Shown: positions 1-8,951, numbered from the stretch's first letter. The stretch: 64,000 nucleotides of DNA from Gammaproteobacteria bacterium (GCA_026706385.1 JAPOYV010000121.1:1-64000), one strand, 5' to 3'. Notes: a model not told the origin generated them from the sequence alone. Program-made: numbers and translations.

Positions 1-82
1 GGCCTGCGCGCCGGTGTCCGCCCTGTCCAGGCATCCGACGCAACCCGCGTCGGCACTCCAGCCTGAACAGAGGAGAACTTCC

Positions 83-622
83 ATGGACATCGCACTCATC
101 GTCGCCCAGTGGAGCGGACGGCTCCCGCCCGGCTTCGTCCCGCCGCCCGTCCTCGACGAGCCCTTGCCGACATGCGCGCAAAGACGCTGCTCAAAGCCCG
201 TTTGGATCAAGCCCGACCGGACCCTGGCGAAGTCGTGCCGCTCCTGTCTCGATCGTCGAGCGGCATCGTGCCGCAGGCGCCGCAGACATTTTGTCCAACT
301 TGGCGGCTGCCGACGCTGCGCCTACCGTCCGCGGGCCGAGGGCGACTACCTCTGCGCGCGCTGCCGGGAGGACCGCGACGCCGAGCGCGAGCAGAGCCGC
401 CGGGACAACCGGGACGCCGCCGTCATCGACGAGTTCGCCGCGCAGCCCGAGCGCGTCCACACCCCGTCGAATCTCGACCGCGGTGTCAGCCCGTGGAACG
501 CCCGCCCCAAGCCTCAGCCGAGCGCCGCATACTGGTCGCCATTGCCGGATCCCGAGCCGCGCGAGGAGCGCGAATGGGCCCGCTCCATCCACGATACGGG
601 TTGGAGACTGAGCCGCAGTTGA
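83..622 (+). CDS. Hypothetical Cys-rich small protein
   Basis: Unrecognised protein of 179 residues. The ATG at 83 is chosen over an upstream GTG because an AGGAG ribosome-binding site lies just before it. The first ~90 residues carry several Cys pairs (CAQRRC, then SCRSC, then CRRC and CARC about 15 residues apart), which looks like one or two zinc-binding knuckles. This is followed by a highly charged Asp/Glu/Arg stretch and a proline-rich tail. The strong Arg content around the cysteines would suit nucleic-acid binding, but this is inference. It lies in the accessory DNA beyond the ssrA 3' end, so it may be island cargo. No signal peptide or membrane segment is visible. Confidence 0.5.
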   Translation: MDIALIVAQWSGRLPPGFVPPPVLDEPLPTCAQRRCSKPVWIKPDRTLAKSCRSCLDRRAASCRRRRRHFVQLGGCRRCAYRPRAEGDYLCARCREDRDAEREQSRRDNRDAAVIDEFAAQPERVHTPSNLDRGVSPWNARPKPQPSAAYWSPLPDPEPREEREWARSIHDTGWRLSRS

Positions 623-1240
623 TCCGCCTCGCGGTCGAGGCGCGGCCGCTCCGGCTCGTCGCGCCTCGATCGTCGCCACCCCCTCATTCCCGGCCGCGCG
701 GCGACGGTCCCCACTCCGCTCCCTGCACGAAAACCGCCGCCCGAAGGCCCTTGCCGGGTCGGATCCGCCACTCCATCGCGCTCCACAGCGCCCTCGTTTT
801 CCGAAAACGCGGCCCAAGCATCGAACCAGGCCACTGTGGCGAGCGTCGCGTCGCCCGAGATCGCCCGCCGGGCCGTCGGGCCGCGTCGGCAACGCCGTCG
901 CCTACCACGACGGCCCCCTCAAGACTCTTCGCCGCTGGCGGCGCAGCTTCCTCGATCCCCGGCGTCCGCCGCCCCGAGCGAAACACCGTCGCCTTCGATT
1001 CAACTCCGTCCTTCGCGACCGACGCTGCCTCGTGCCGTGCGCGACGCGGCGGCAGCAGCTTTTTTCTTTCACATTTCTCTTTTGCTTTGCTTTGGATGGT
1101 CGCGATCTCCGAACCGCGACGGTGCGGGGATCGCCACCAGGCAGGTGTCGCTTTCCGCACCACGGGCGGGACGAAAACGGCCTCCGCGGAGACCGCTGTA
1201 ACAAGGATGTTCGGTGTGCAGGCGCGCCGGACGCGCGCCG
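623..1240. other. Intergenic stretch without a recognisable gene
   Basis: About 620 bases with several overlapping open frames on both strands, all Arg/Pro/Ala-rich and without family resemblance, as expected from GC-rich DNA lacking stops. A pyrimidine-rich segment near 1055-1100 contrasts with the rest in base composition. I see no RNA gene, repeat or promoter I would defend here. Confidence 0.5.
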
Positions 1241-2779
1241 TCAATCGGGGTTGCGCAGCCGCTCCGCCACGCCGTCGAGGAGCGAGCCGACGTTCACCGG
1301 CGCCCGGGTGCGCGGGTGCAGGTCGCAGGCGCGGCACACGCCGTCCCCGCGGTCGCCGCCGGTGCCCGGCATGTCGAAGCCCACGCCGCATTGCCGGCAC
1401 CTCGAGCGGCGGGGATCGGACGCGTCGAGCCGGCCGCCGCGGCGCTTGCCGGCCTCCTCGAGCGACGTCGGCGGCACCCCGGCCAGGTCGCCGCGCACCA
1501 GCGCCGCGAGGCCCCGCTGCCGCGCCCGCGAGACCCGCTTCTCCCCGAGCTTGCCGAAGAAGTCGGCCAGGCGCTCCGCGATCTTCGCGCGGTGCGGGTC
1601 GTCCGCCAGTTCCTCGGCGACGAACCTGGACACCGTCACCTTCTCGTTGCGGTCCGCCGCCGGGCTCTTCGGGGCCTTGCCCTTGCCGGCCTTGCTGTCC
1701 GGTTCGCGGCCGCTCCGCCCCGCCTGCGCTTCCCCGACGCCGGCGTCCCGCCGCTCCGCGCCACTGGTTCGGTTTTCGACACCACCGGATCCCGCCGCCG
1801 GTTCCTCCAAGTCGGACTTCCCGGGGGAGGGGGCGTCGCCGGACGCCTTCGACGGCCGATCTTCGGCTTCGGCGCCCGCGGCGCCGCCGTCCTTTCCGCC
1901 ATCGCCAACGGAGCCGCGCTGTCCGGCCCTGCGCGGACCCGCCTGCCGCTCCGCCGCCCGGCGCCTGCCGCGCACCAGCTTCGCCACCGGCGTGTCGAGC
2001 TCCTCTCCCGCCAGCAGCCCGCCGTCGAACGACTCGCCCAGATGCCACGCCGTGCGCGGCGCACCGTCCACCGGCACCAGGAGCCCGTGCCGCGTCAGCG
2101 CCGCCACCGCCGCCGCGAACGACGCGTTCGTCTTGATGCGCGCCATCCCCATCAGCCCCGCGCGCGTCTCCCAGCAGACGAACGCCGAGGTCACGCAGAA
2201 CATCGACACCACCGCCAGCAGCCCCGCCTCGATCGCCGTCAGTTCGAGCGACACCGCCAGCTCCGCGCAGCGGTTCCAGCGCAGCTCGTGCGGGATCTCA
2301 CGGTGCCGGACCTCGGACAGCCGCCGGACGGGCGCCGCCTCCCGGCGCTTGCCCTTGCCGCCGCTGCCGCGCTTCCCCTTCGGCCTGTCGAGCGCCCCGA
2401 CCAGTTCCCGCGTGCGCTCCCGGGCCGACTCCTCGCCGCGGCCCTCCTCGGCGGCGATCGCCCCGCACACCGCGTCTTCGAGAACCGGGCGAAGCGCGTC
2501 CACGTCCGCCGCCCGGTCGAACGAGAGTTCGGTCTGTCCGAGGTGTCCGCGCTCGCGCGCGACGACGGCGACCTCCGTCCACCGCGCCACGTACTGCGTC
2601 GGCGTGCGCACCTCGCGCGCGGCGCACTGCGCCACGACGTCGGCGATCGGCGCCGCCTCGACCCGGGCGCAGCGGCCCGGCGGGCACCTCCGCGCCGGTT
2701 CGCCGGTCGTCGCGATCGTGCCCGGCGCTGCGGGCGCTACGGGGCTTTCCGGGGAGGGAAGGGCGTGGTTCTGCGGCAT
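1241..2779 (-). CDS. Hypothetical protein: winged-helix-like core and C-terminal zinc knuckle
   Basis: Unrecognised protein of about 512 residues if started at the ATG at 2779; an in-frame TTG at 2866 is possible but lies upstream of the promoter-like elements. A central part (SLELTAIEAGLLAVVSMF through RHGLLVPV) has the helix content and 'ALTRHGLL' ending of a winged helix as found in replication or phage regulatory proteins. A long Gly/Ala/Asp/Lys low-complexity linker follows, then a conserved-looking helical segment (SRFVAEELADDPHRAKIAE) and a C-terminal C-x2-C ... C-x2-C zinc knuckle (RCRQCG and CRACD). A DNA-binding or replication-initiation role is inference only. It sits against the ssrA 3' end in the presumed island. 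Confidence 0.5.
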   Translation of the reverse strand: MPQNHALPSPESPVAPAAPGTIATTGEPARRCPPGRCARVEAAPIADVVAQCAAREVRTPTQYVARWTEVAVVARERGHLGQTELSFDRAADVDALRPVLEDAVCGAIAAEEGRGEESARERTRELVGALDRPKGKRGSGGKGKRREAAPVRRLSEVRHREIPHELRWNRCAELAVSLELTAIEAGLLAVVSMFCVTSAFVCWETRAGLMGMARIKTNASFAAAVAALTRHGLLVPVDGAPRTAWHLGESFDGGLLAGEELDTPVAKLVRGRRRAAERQAGPRRAGQRGSVGDGGKDGGAAGAEAEDRPSKASGDAPSPGKSDLEEPAAGSGGVENRTSGAERRDAGVGEAQAGRSGREPDSKAGKGKAPKSPAADRNEKVTVSRFVAEELADDPHRAKIAERLADFFGKLGEKRVSRARQRGLAALVRGDLAGVPPTSLEEAGKRRGGRLDASDPRRSRCRQCGVGFDMPGTGGDRGDGVCRACDLHPRTRAPVNVGSLLDGVAERLRNPD

Positions 2780-2841
2780 GGCCAGTCGTGCTCCGAAACG
2801 GGACTGGCCCTTCCATATACACGGATTCCGGGGCGGTGCAA
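2780..2841 (-). promoter_or_regulatory. Promoter-like elements and inverted repeat upstream of the 1241-2779 gene
   Basis: On the minus strand a TTGCAC (2841-2836) and a TATATG (2819-2814) are separated by 16 bases, a plausible sigma70 pair. Between them and the ATG is a perfect 8-base inverted repeat, GGCCAGTC at 2780-2787 and GACTGGCC at 2802-2809. Its position right before the start codon fits an operator, perhaps for autoregulation by the winged-helix-like product, or a translation-limiting hairpin. This is prediction by eye only. Confidence 0.35.
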
Positions 2842-2943
2842 CCAGTGCCGGGGGTATCCGTGGCAAAAGTTACCATGTGGGAATCCATGAACTTCGCGGA
2901 TTCCATGAAACTTCAATTAAAACAGTATGTTAATTAAATGTAC

Positions 2944-3320
2944 TGGTGGAGGCGGCGGGAATCGAACCCGCGTCCGCCGGCACGGCATCGGAAGCTCTAC
3001 ATGCTTAGCTTCGTCTATTGCTTTAACCCATGGGCGGCCCGACGGTCAGGGCGCGGATGGGCGAGCCTCGTTGTGTTTCGCGTCAGCTTCCGAGGCAACG
3101 CATCGTTGGACACGTCGGCTGCTCGCTATTCCGTGAGCTTTTGCCCTCGACTCGTCGTCACGGACACCGAGTCATCGAGGTAAGCGGTGTTTAAGCCGCT
3201 AGTGCGTAGTTTTCGTCGTTGGCAACTATAAGAAGTTGCAGCGATTGATTAACGAGAGTCACTACCCTCTCGGCATGCACCTCGCGATGTCGTCACCGCC
3301 GTCGAAGCCATGTCGCCCCC
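2944..3320 (-). ncRNA. ssrA: Transfer-messenger RNA (tmRNA)
   Basis: tmRNA rescues ribosomes stalled on broken mRNAs and appends a degradation tag. The 5' end on the minus strand begins GGGGGCGACATGGCTTCGACGG (read as the complement of 3299-3320), the canonical ssrA start. The 3' end is a TPsiC-arm sequence GGTTCGATTCCCGCCGCC followed by an encoded CCA (complement of 2944 onward). Length is 377 bases, close to the 363 of E. coli. The tag frame is intact (separate entry). The sequence outside its 3' end is accessory in character, as often seen because the ssrA 3' end is an integrase target. Confidence 0.97.
3191..3223 (-). other. tmRNA tag-peptide reading frame (ANDENYALAA)
   Basis: Within the tmRNA, codons from 3223 down to 3194 read ANDENYALAA followed by TAA (3193-3191). 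This is identical to the E. coli tag, ending in the LAA recognised by ClpXP, and supports a gammaproteobacterial host. Confidence 0.97.
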
Positions 3321-3408
3321 GTGCGGTGCCTAAGCGAAGAGAACTCCACTCAGCAGTTGATGACGGTGAGTTTACCACGCCGGGTAGTGGCGCCTCCGGT
3401 GGCGAGCG

Positions 3409-4881
3409 CTATATCGTGCGGATCTCCTCGCCTTGGCGCGCCCAATCCGCCTGCTCGTCGGCGCTGGCCCTTGGCGAGAACTTGCCGGTGGCGGCGTAGG
3501 TGATGCCGATCAGCGGCGAGAGCCAGCAGGCGAACGCGAAGGGGATGTACAGGAGGTTGATCAGTTCGCCCTCGCGGATGCCCAGCGCCAGCGCGGTGAT
3601 CACGAAGGCTCCACCGGCGTTCCAGGGGACCAACGGCGAGATCAGCGTGCCGCCTTCCTCGACCGCGCGCGATAGGTTCAGGGTCGAGTAGCCCATGCCG
3701 CGGTACACGGGCGCGAACATCCGACCCGGCAGGGCGATGGAGAGGTACGGGTCGCCGGCGACAAGGTTCGTTGAGACGGCGGCGGCGGTTGCCGAGGCCT
3801 GGATGCCGGCGAAGCCTCTGACGCGTTTGACCAGGGCGCCGATGATGGCCTGCAGACAGCCCGTTCGCTCCAGTGCGCCCCCGAACCCGAGGGCGAGCAG
3901 AACGAGCGAGATCGTCCACATCATGGACTGGATGCCGCCCCGGCTCAGCAAGGTGTCGATCTCTTCGACGCCGGTGTCCATGGTGTAGCCGTCGTTCGCG
4001 AACGTGAACGTGTCGTGGAGGCCCTCGCTTTGGGCGAAGATGGCGAGCAGCCCACCGGCGACAGCACCCGCGAAGAGCGACGGGATCGGCGGGTTCTTCG
4101 TCACCGCGAGGGCGATGACCAGGACCGCCGGCGCGAGCATCCACGGCGAGATGGCGAAACCGGCCTGAAGTGCCGAGGTGATGGCCTCGATACGGGCGAA
4201 GGAAGCCTCGCCGCTCTCGACAAGCGTGAATCCGACCGCCGTGTAGATGACCAACGCGACGAGCATGGCCGGGACGGTGGTCGGCATGAGGTTGCGGATG
4301 TGGTCGAAGAGCTTGGCCCCGGTGACGGCGGGCGCGAGATTCGTCGTGTCGGACAGCGGCGAGACCTTGTCGCCGAAGAATGCGCCCGAAACCACCGCGC
4401 CGGCGGTCCAATAGGGCGGAATACCGAAGCCGGCGCCGATGCCCATGAGGGCGAGGCCGACCGTGCCGACGGTGCCCCAGGAGGTGCCGAGCGACACCGA
4501 GACCACGGCGCAAAGGATCATCGCGGCGGCGAGGAAGACCTCCGGGGACAGCAGGATCAACCCGTAGTAGATGAGGCTGGGGACGGTGCCGGCGGCGATC
4601 CAGGTCCCGATCAGCATGCCGACGATGATCAGGATCGACACCGACGGCAGGGACACGTTGATCACGTGGAAGATGCCGCCCTCGAGGTCTCGCCAGGTGC
4701 GCCCAAGCGCGACGCCGAGCAGCGCCGTGATGGCGATCCCGAATGCCAGGGGGATATGCGGCGTGAAGTCGCCGAAGTAGAACAACTGCAGGGCGAGAGT
4801 CGCGAGGGTCAGCGCGACCGGCACCAGTGCCACGGCGAGACCGGGTTGCCTGGCGCTGTCGGAGGTCTTCTGTGGTGGCAT
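3409..4881 (-). CDS. NhaC-family Na+/H+ antiporter
   Basis: Polytopic inner-membrane carrier of about 490 residues of the NhaC type, exchanging Na+ (or a small metabolite such as malate/lactate) for H+. Features: repeated hydrophobic segments from residue ~15 on; the family signature around GDKVSPLSDTTNLAPA in the middle; SLGTSWGTVGTVG before it; and the DPYLSIALPGRMFAP segment in the C-terminal half. The start at 4881 (MPPQKTSD) is preferred over an upstream TTG at 4911. It stands alone on the minus strand, divergent from the xseB transcription unit and convergent toward no gene (ssrA follows in the same direction). Substrate is not determinable from sequence. Confidence 0.85.
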   Translation of the reverse strand: MPPQKTSDSARQPGLAVALVPVALTLATLALQLFYFGDFTPHIPLAFGIAITALLGVALGRTWRDLEGGIFHVINVSLPSVSILIIVGMLIGTWIAAGTVPSLIYYGLILLSPEVFLAAAMILCAVVSVSLGTSWGTVGTVGLALMGIGAGFGIPPYWTAGAVVSGAFFGDKVSPLSDTTNLAPAVTGAKLFDHIRNLMPTTVPAMLVALVIYTAVGFTLVESGEASFARIEAITSALQAGFAISPWMLAPAVLVIALAVTKNPPIPSLFAGAVAGGLLAIFAQSEGLHDTFTFANDGYTMDTGVEEIDTLLSRGGIQSMMWTISLVLLALGFGGALERTGCLQAIIGALVKRVRGFAGIQASATAAAVSTNLVAGDPYLSIALPGRMFAPVYRGMGYSTLNLSRAVEEGGTLISPLVPWNAGGAFVITALALGIREGELINLLYIPFAFACWLSPLIGITYAATGKFSPRASADEQADWARQGEEIRTI

Positions 4882-5017
4882 GGGGCTCGTATTCGCTTGC
4901 GAACACCGCAATTTACTTCACTGGGGAAGGGTTTGGCGCGCTGGGTGGTTTGCGGCGCTGACGGCATTTCTGGTACAAAGCCGCGCTTCATTCCATTGGG
5001 GGGCGTGGGGTCACGGC

Positions 5018-5287
5018 GTGAGCGAGAAGGCGAGGCGGACAAAAACCGTGTTCGATGCCGCGATGGCGTTGCGCGAAGACGGCGCGACGACTTTCCGCCC
5101 CGGTGACGTCACGGCTCGGCTGCGCGCCGACGGGAGCCCGTTCGGTGCTTGGGAAGTGCGCGGGGAACTCAGCAACCTCGAACGCCTGGGGCTCATCGTC
5201 CTCGACGAGGACGCGGCGACCTGGAAACTCGTCGATGGGGCGTCGTTCTCCATCGAGGAGGCCAGCACTTTGCCTCGGTGCGCCTGA
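5018..5287 (+). CDS. Small hypothetical protein upstream of xseB (winged-helix-like)
   Basis: 89-residue protein starting at a GTG (5018). Its stop TGA overlaps the xseB start as TGATG, so it is translationally coupled to xseB. The sequence [31 protein letters not shown] ... [27 protein letters not shown] reads like a compact winged helix: three short helices, then a strand carrying L-G-L-I-V and a final 'ATWKL' wing. A DNA-binding role is inferred. No family name recognised. Confidence 0.6.
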   Translation: MSEKARRTKTVFDAAMALREDGATTFRPGDVTARLRADGSPFGAWEVRGELSNLERLGLIVLDEDAATWKLVDGASFSIEEASTLPRCA

Positions 5288-5520
5288 TGAGCGACGAGCC
5301 GGTCGACTTCGAGGCGGCCCTCGCGGAACTCGAGGAACTCGTCAGCCGCATGGAAAGCGGTACGCTGAGCCTCGAGGCGTCGCTCGAAGCGTTTGAACGC
5401 GGCATCAAGCTGACGCGCGAGTGCCAGGCCGCCTTGCGGCAGGCCGAGTTGCGCGTCAAGGCGTTGACGCAAGACGGCGACGAGGTCGATCTGACGCCGC
5501 CGCGCGAGGACGCCCCTTAA
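5287..5520 (+). CDS. xseB: Exodeoxyribonuclease VII small subunit
   Basis: 77 residues, the normal length of XseB, the small subunit that binds several-fold to XseA to form the single-strand exonuclease. The family pattern is clear: [35 protein letters not shown], followed by [15 protein letters not shown]. The start codon overlaps the stop of the preceding small gene. Unlike in many gammaproteobacteria, ispA and dxs do not follow; the next gene is pgpA on the other strand. Confidence 0.95.
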   Translation: MSDEPVDFEAALAELEELVSRMESGTLSLEASLEAFERGIKLTRECQAALRQAELRVKALTQDGDEVDLTPPREDAP

Positions 5521-5540
5521 CGGAGAGCTTCCAGACCGTG

Positions 5541-6062
5541 CTACAGGATGCGTAGCACTACGGCCAGCACCACCGCGACCAGGCCGCCGGCGATGAAGTC
5601 GTCGAGCATGATGCCGAGTCCGCCGGGGACGGAACGGTCCGCCCAGGACACAGGCCAAGGCTTGACGACATCGCCGAGCCGAAACAGGACGAAGGCGGCA
5701 ACGACCCACGGCCAGGACTTGGGCACCACGGCCAACGCCAGCCAGCAGCCCGCGATCTCGTCCCAGACGATGGCGGGCGCATCGCCCAAGTCGTGGCGGC
5801 GCACCACGCGCTCGACTAGGAGCACGCCGAGGCCGAAGGCAACGAGAGCGATGGCGGCTCGTGCCACCAAAGGCAACTCGGCAAAGGCGAACCACCAGAT
5901 CAGGACGGCCAGCAGCGATCCCGCGGTGCCTGGCGCGTAGGGAAACAAACCCGTGCCGAACCCCGTGGCCAGCAGCGTCAGCGGATCGCGCAGGTCGCCG
6001 GCTTTGAGGGTGCCGCCGCCGCTAGAAATGACGATAGCCCCGCGGCACGACGACGGGAGCAC
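5541..6062 (-). CDS. pgpA: Phosphatidylglycerophosphatase A
   Basis: Membrane enzyme of about 173 residues that dephosphorylates phosphatidylglycerophosphate to phosphatidylglycerol. Recognised by LATGFGTGLFPYAPGTAGSLLA near the N terminus, IVWDEIAGCWLAL in the middle, FRLGDVVKPWP, and the ending GGLGIMLDDFIAGG, with several hydrophobic segments. The only methionine start overlaps the 3' end of thiL by 41 bases, indicating translational coupling in the nrdR-ribD-nusB-thiL-pgpA unit. The exact start is uncertain. Confidence 0.95.
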   Translation of the reverse strand: MLPSSCRGAIVISSGGGTLKAGDLRDPLTLLATGFGTGLFPYAPGTAGSLLAVLIWWFAFAELPLVARAAIALVAFGLGVLLVERVVRRHDLGDAPAIVWDEIAGCWLALAVVPKSWPWVVAAFVLFRLGDVVKPWPVSWADRSVPGGLGIMLDDFIAGGLVAVVLAVVLRIL

Positions 6063-6966
6063 CGTCGTGAAGCCATTCGATGCGCCCGGCTTGGCCGGTG
6101 TTCACTGTTCCGATCTCTTGAACGGCGATGCCCGCCTCCTGCGCGAGCGACCCAATGCGCTCACCGGACGCGGCCGGTGCCGTGAACGCCAGTTCGTAGT
6201 CGTCGCCCGATGTGGCCGCCGCGAGTGCCTCGCACCCCGCAAAAACCGGGAGTTGCGCAAGGTCCACGCGGCAGGCAACGCCGCTCGCCCGGCAAAGGTG
6301 GGCGAGGTCGGACGACAGCCCGTCCGATATGTCGATGGCGGCGCTGGCGATGCCGCGCAAGGCTTGGGCGAATGCGAGCCGCGGCGCTGGCATCCAGTAG
6401 CGGCCCAGCGCCGTTTCGTCGTTGAGGTCCCGCAAGCCGCAGCTCTCGAGGCCAGGCTCGGCCAGGGCCAGGCTCGCGCCCCCCAGCGAGCCGGTCACGT
6501 AGACCCGATCGCCCGGCTGTGCGCCCGCACGCGTGATGGCCTGTCCGGCGGGGACGTGGCCATGCACGGTGACCGTGATGCTGCACGGCCCGCTTGCGAC
6601 ATTGCCGCCGACGACGGCAAGGCGGAAATCTCGCGCCGCGCAGGCGATGCCGGCCGCGTACGGGCGGGCCCAGTGTTCGGGCAGGCTTTCGATGGTCAAA
6701 GCGACGGTGGCGTAGGCCGGTGTCGCGCCCATGGCGGCGAGGTCGGATGTGGCCACGGCCATGCTGCGATAACCGATCACGTCGGCTTGGCCGTTCGCCG
6801 GGAAGTGGCGCCCCGCGACCAGCGTGTCCGTGGACACGACGAGCTGATGGTCGGCCGGCACGTCGAGCACGGCCGCGTCGTCTCCAGGGCCGACGGCGAC
6901 CCCGGTGCCCGTGGCCACGTCGCCGAGGATCTCGACCATGGTGTCGATCAGGTCGAATTCGTCCAT
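6022..6966 (-). CDS. thiL: Thiamine-monophosphate kinase
   Basis: Phosphorylates thiamine monophosphate to the active cofactor thiamine diphosphate. About 314 residues from the ATG at 6966 (MDEFDLI), the normal length. Motifs: GPGDDAAVLDVP near residue 30, VSTDTLVAGRHF, SDLAAMGATP, and AIDISDGLSSDLAHL in the C-terminal half. An upstream in-frame start is rejected because it would add a tail overlapping nusB. It lies 4 bases after nusB, in the usual nusB-thiL-pgpA order. Confidence 0.95.
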   Translation of the reverse strand: MDEFDLIDTMVEILGDVATGTGVAVGPGDDAAVLDVPADHQLVVSTDTLVAGRHFPANGQADVIGYRSMAVATSDLAAMGATPAYATVALTIESLPEHWARPYAAGIACAARDFRLAVVGGNVASGPCSITVTVHGHVPAGQAITRAGAQPGDRVYVTGSLGGASLALAEPGLESCGLRDLNDETALGRYWMPAPRLAFAQALRGIASAAIDISDGLSSDLAHLCRASGVACRVDLAQLPVFAGCEALAAATSGDDYELAFTAPAASGERIGSLAQEAGIAVQEIGTVNTGQAGRIEWLHDGAPVVVPRGYRHF

Positions 6967-6970
6967 GGGC

Positions 6971-7414
6971 CTAGCGGTCGGCGAACTCCGCCTTGCGCAC
7001 ATCCCGGGCGACCCGGTCGAGGACGCCGTTTACGTAGCGGAAGCTCTCCGTGGCTCCGAACCCCTTGGCAAGTTCGACCCATTCATCGATCACGACGCGG
7101 ACGGGGACGTCGATCCGGTCGCGCAGTTCGTAGGCGCCGGCCCGGAGAATCGCGCGCTCGACGCCGTCGAGCTGGGCGATCGTGCGGTCGAGGTAGGGCG
7201 CGAATAGGGGATCGAGGCCGGCCACCCCGTTCACGACCCCCTGCAGGCACGCCAGGAAGTACTCGGTATCGCCCTTGCGCATCTCGTCGGAGGACGCGAA
7301 GTGGTTCCCGAGTTCGCCGAGTTCCGCCGCCGTCATCTGCCAGGCGTAGAGAGCCTGGAGCAACGTGCGCCGCGCACGCCGGCGCGCTTGCGGGTTGACC
7401 GACCGCTTGCTCAT
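6971..7414 (-). CDS. nusB: Transcription antitermination factor NusB
   Basis: 147-residue all-helical RNA-binding protein that, with NusE (S10), loads onto boxA RNA for rRNA antitermination. Motifs: RRRARRTLLQALYAWQM at the N terminus and RVVIDEWVELAKGFG ... FRYVNGVLDRVARDVR at the C terminus. The start overlaps the ribD stop by 4 bases. In related bacteria ribE/ribBA/ribH stand between ribD and nusB; here they are absent. Confidence 0.95.
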   Translation of the reverse strand: MSKRSVNPQARRRARRTLLQALYAWQMTAAELGELGNHFASSDEMRKGDTEYFLACLQGVVNGVAGLDPLFAPYLDRTIAQLDGVERAILRAGAYELRDRIDVPVRVVIDEWVELAKGFGATESFRYVNGVLDRVARDVRKAEFADR

Positions 7415-8451
7415 GACGGGCAGTCGGGCTTAAGGATCACCCGGACGTCGTCGCCGATGCGGGTGCACGCGGCGACGCGGCCGCCGATGGTATCGGCGAG
7501 GCGGTCGAATTCGATCTCGGCGAGCGGTCGCGCCGTCCGCCCGAGCAGCTTCGGTGCCACGTAGACGATCGCCTCGTCCCACAGCCGTTCGCGCAGGAAT
7601 GCGCCGGCCAGCGTCGGTCCTGCCTCGACCAGCACCTCGTTGCAGCCGCGGGCGGCCAACGCCTTGAGCATTTGCCCGAGGTCCACCCGCTCGCCGCGCT
7701 CGGCCGCGAACAGCAGGACCTCGGCGCCATGGAACACCTTGGCGCAGGGCGGCGTGCGATTCCGGCTGTCGGCGATGGCGACGAGCGGCTGGCGCAGGTG
7801 GCCGTCGGTGGCGAAACGTTCATCGCGGACCGTGAGCGCCGGATCGTCGGCGAGCACCGTGCCGACGCCGGTGACGATGGCGGAACTGCGTGCCCGCCAG
7901 TACTGGACGTCCGCGCGCGCGGCGGGGGAGGTGATCCATTGGCTCTCGCCGCTGGCCATGCCGGTGCGCCCGTCCAGCGAAGCCCCGAGTTTGACGCGCA
8001 CGTAAGGCACTTCCCGGGTCACGCGGGATACGTACCCGGCGTTCAACTCCCGGGCGCTCGGCAGGATCGTCGTGTCGACCGCGACCCCCGCGACGCGCAG
8101 CGTCTCGTAGCCGTTGCCCGCAACACGCGGATCCGGATCGTCCATTGCGCCCACCACGCGGGTCACGCCACGTTCGATCAGGGCCTTGGTGCAGGGCGGC
8201 TGACGCCCGGTGTGGCAGCAAGGCTCCAGGGAGACGTAGGCGGTGGCGCCAGCGACGTCGCCGCCCGCGTCGGCGATGGCGTTGGCCTCGGCATGCAGGC
8301 CACCCGTGCGCGCATGCCAGCCGCGGCCGATCACTTCCCCGTCACGCACCAGGATGCAGCCTACGCGCGGGTTCTCGGCGACGCCGAACAGCCCGCGTTC
8401 GGCGAGTTCTACCGCGCGTTCAAGGAACAGGCGGTCAACCGGTTCGATCAC
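7411..8451 (-). CDS. ribD: Bifunctional riboflavin deaminase/reductase RibD
   Basis: 346 residues. The N-terminal cytidine-deaminase-like domain (1-~145) removes the amino group of the pyrimidine intermediate, and the C-terminal DHFR-like domain (~147-346) reduces the ribosyl side chain. Zinc ligands are visible as H53 and E55 in HAEAN, and C78/C87 in [11 protein letters not shown]. The reductase domain begins [24 protein letters not shown] and has [13 protein letters not shown]. It overlaps nrdR upstream and nusB downstream by 4 bases each, so the block is one operon. The other riboflavin genes are not adjacent; riboflavin synthase is at 53243. Confidence 0.96.
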   Translation of the reverse strand: MIEPVDRLFLERAVELAERGLFGVAENPRVGCILVRDGEVIGRGWHARTGGLHAEANAIADAGGDVAGATAYVSLEPCCHTGRQPPCTKALIERGVTRVVGAMDDPDPRVAGNGYETLRVAGVAVDTTILPSARELNAGYVSRVTREVPYVRVKLGASLDGRTGMASGESQWITSPAARADVQYWRARSSAIVTGVGTVLADDPALTVRDERFATDGHLRQPLVAIADSRNRTPPCAKVFHGAEVLLFAAERGERVDLGQMLKALAARGCNEVLVEAGPTLAGAFLRERLWDEAIVYVAPKLLGRTARPLAEIEFDRLADTIGGRVAACTRIGDDVRVILKPDCPS

Positions 8452-8951
8452 GACCGCTCGGTGGAAGCATGCGCGTCCTGACCCTGCGGCTGGCCGCCGG
8501 ACTCCGTCCTCAGGCGCGCGATCTCATCCTGGAACTCGCTGATGTCCTGGAAGTCGCGATACACGGAGGCGAAGCGGACGTAGGCGACCTGGTCGACGTT
8601 CTTGAGTTGCGCCATGACCGCCTCGCCGATGGCCCGCGACGGCAGTTCGCGCTCGCCCGTGGCGCGCAGTTCGTGGAGCACGTGGTTGACGATGGTCTCC
8701 AGGTCCTCCACGGACACGGGCCGCTTCTCGAGTGCCCGGGCGAGCCCCGAGCGCAGCTTCTCCTCGTTGAACGGCTCGCGCCCGCCGTCGCTTTTGACGA
8801 CGTGGGGCATCCAGAGTTCGACGGTCTCGTAGGTCGTGAATCGCTCGCCGCAGGATTGGCACTCGCGCCGCCGGCGAACCTGTTCGCCGCCCGCAACGAG
8901 GCGCGAGTCGATGACCCGGGTGTCTTCCTCGGCGCAGAACGGGCAGTGCAT
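8448..8951 (-). CDS. nrdR: Transcriptional repressor NrdR
   Basis: 167 residues from the ATG at 8951 (MHCPFC). NrdR represses ribonucleotide reductase genes according to its bound ATP/dATP. The zinc ribbon is complete: C3, C6, C31 and C34 (MHCPFC ... RRECQSC). The ATP-cone follows (residues ~46-136: [20 protein letters not shown]). The tail after residue ~140 is Glu/Arg/Gln-rich. An upstream extension of 13 residues is rejected because MHCPFC is the family N terminus. First gene of the nrdR-ribD-nusB-thiL-pgpA operon. Confidence 0.96.
   Translation of the reverse strand: MHCPFCAEEDTRVIDSRLVAGGEQVRRRRECQSCGERFTTYETVELWMPHVVKSDGGREPFNEEKLRSGLARALEKRPVSVEDLETIVNHVLHELRATGERELPSRAIGEAVMAQLKNVDQVAYVRFASVYRDFQDISEFQDEIARLRTESGGQPQGQDAHASTERS

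Noticed and set aside
14-2136. Long open frames on both strands in the first 2.1 kb (for example 109-2136, 191-892, 684-2048)
   Set aside because: Arg/Pro/Ser-rich translations without family features, overlapping the two chosen genes; typical of GC-rich DNA with few stops.
2944-2990. Second copy of the ssrA 3' end as an att repeat in this window
   Set aside because: Not seen anywhere else in the 64 kb; the second repeat, if any, must be outside.
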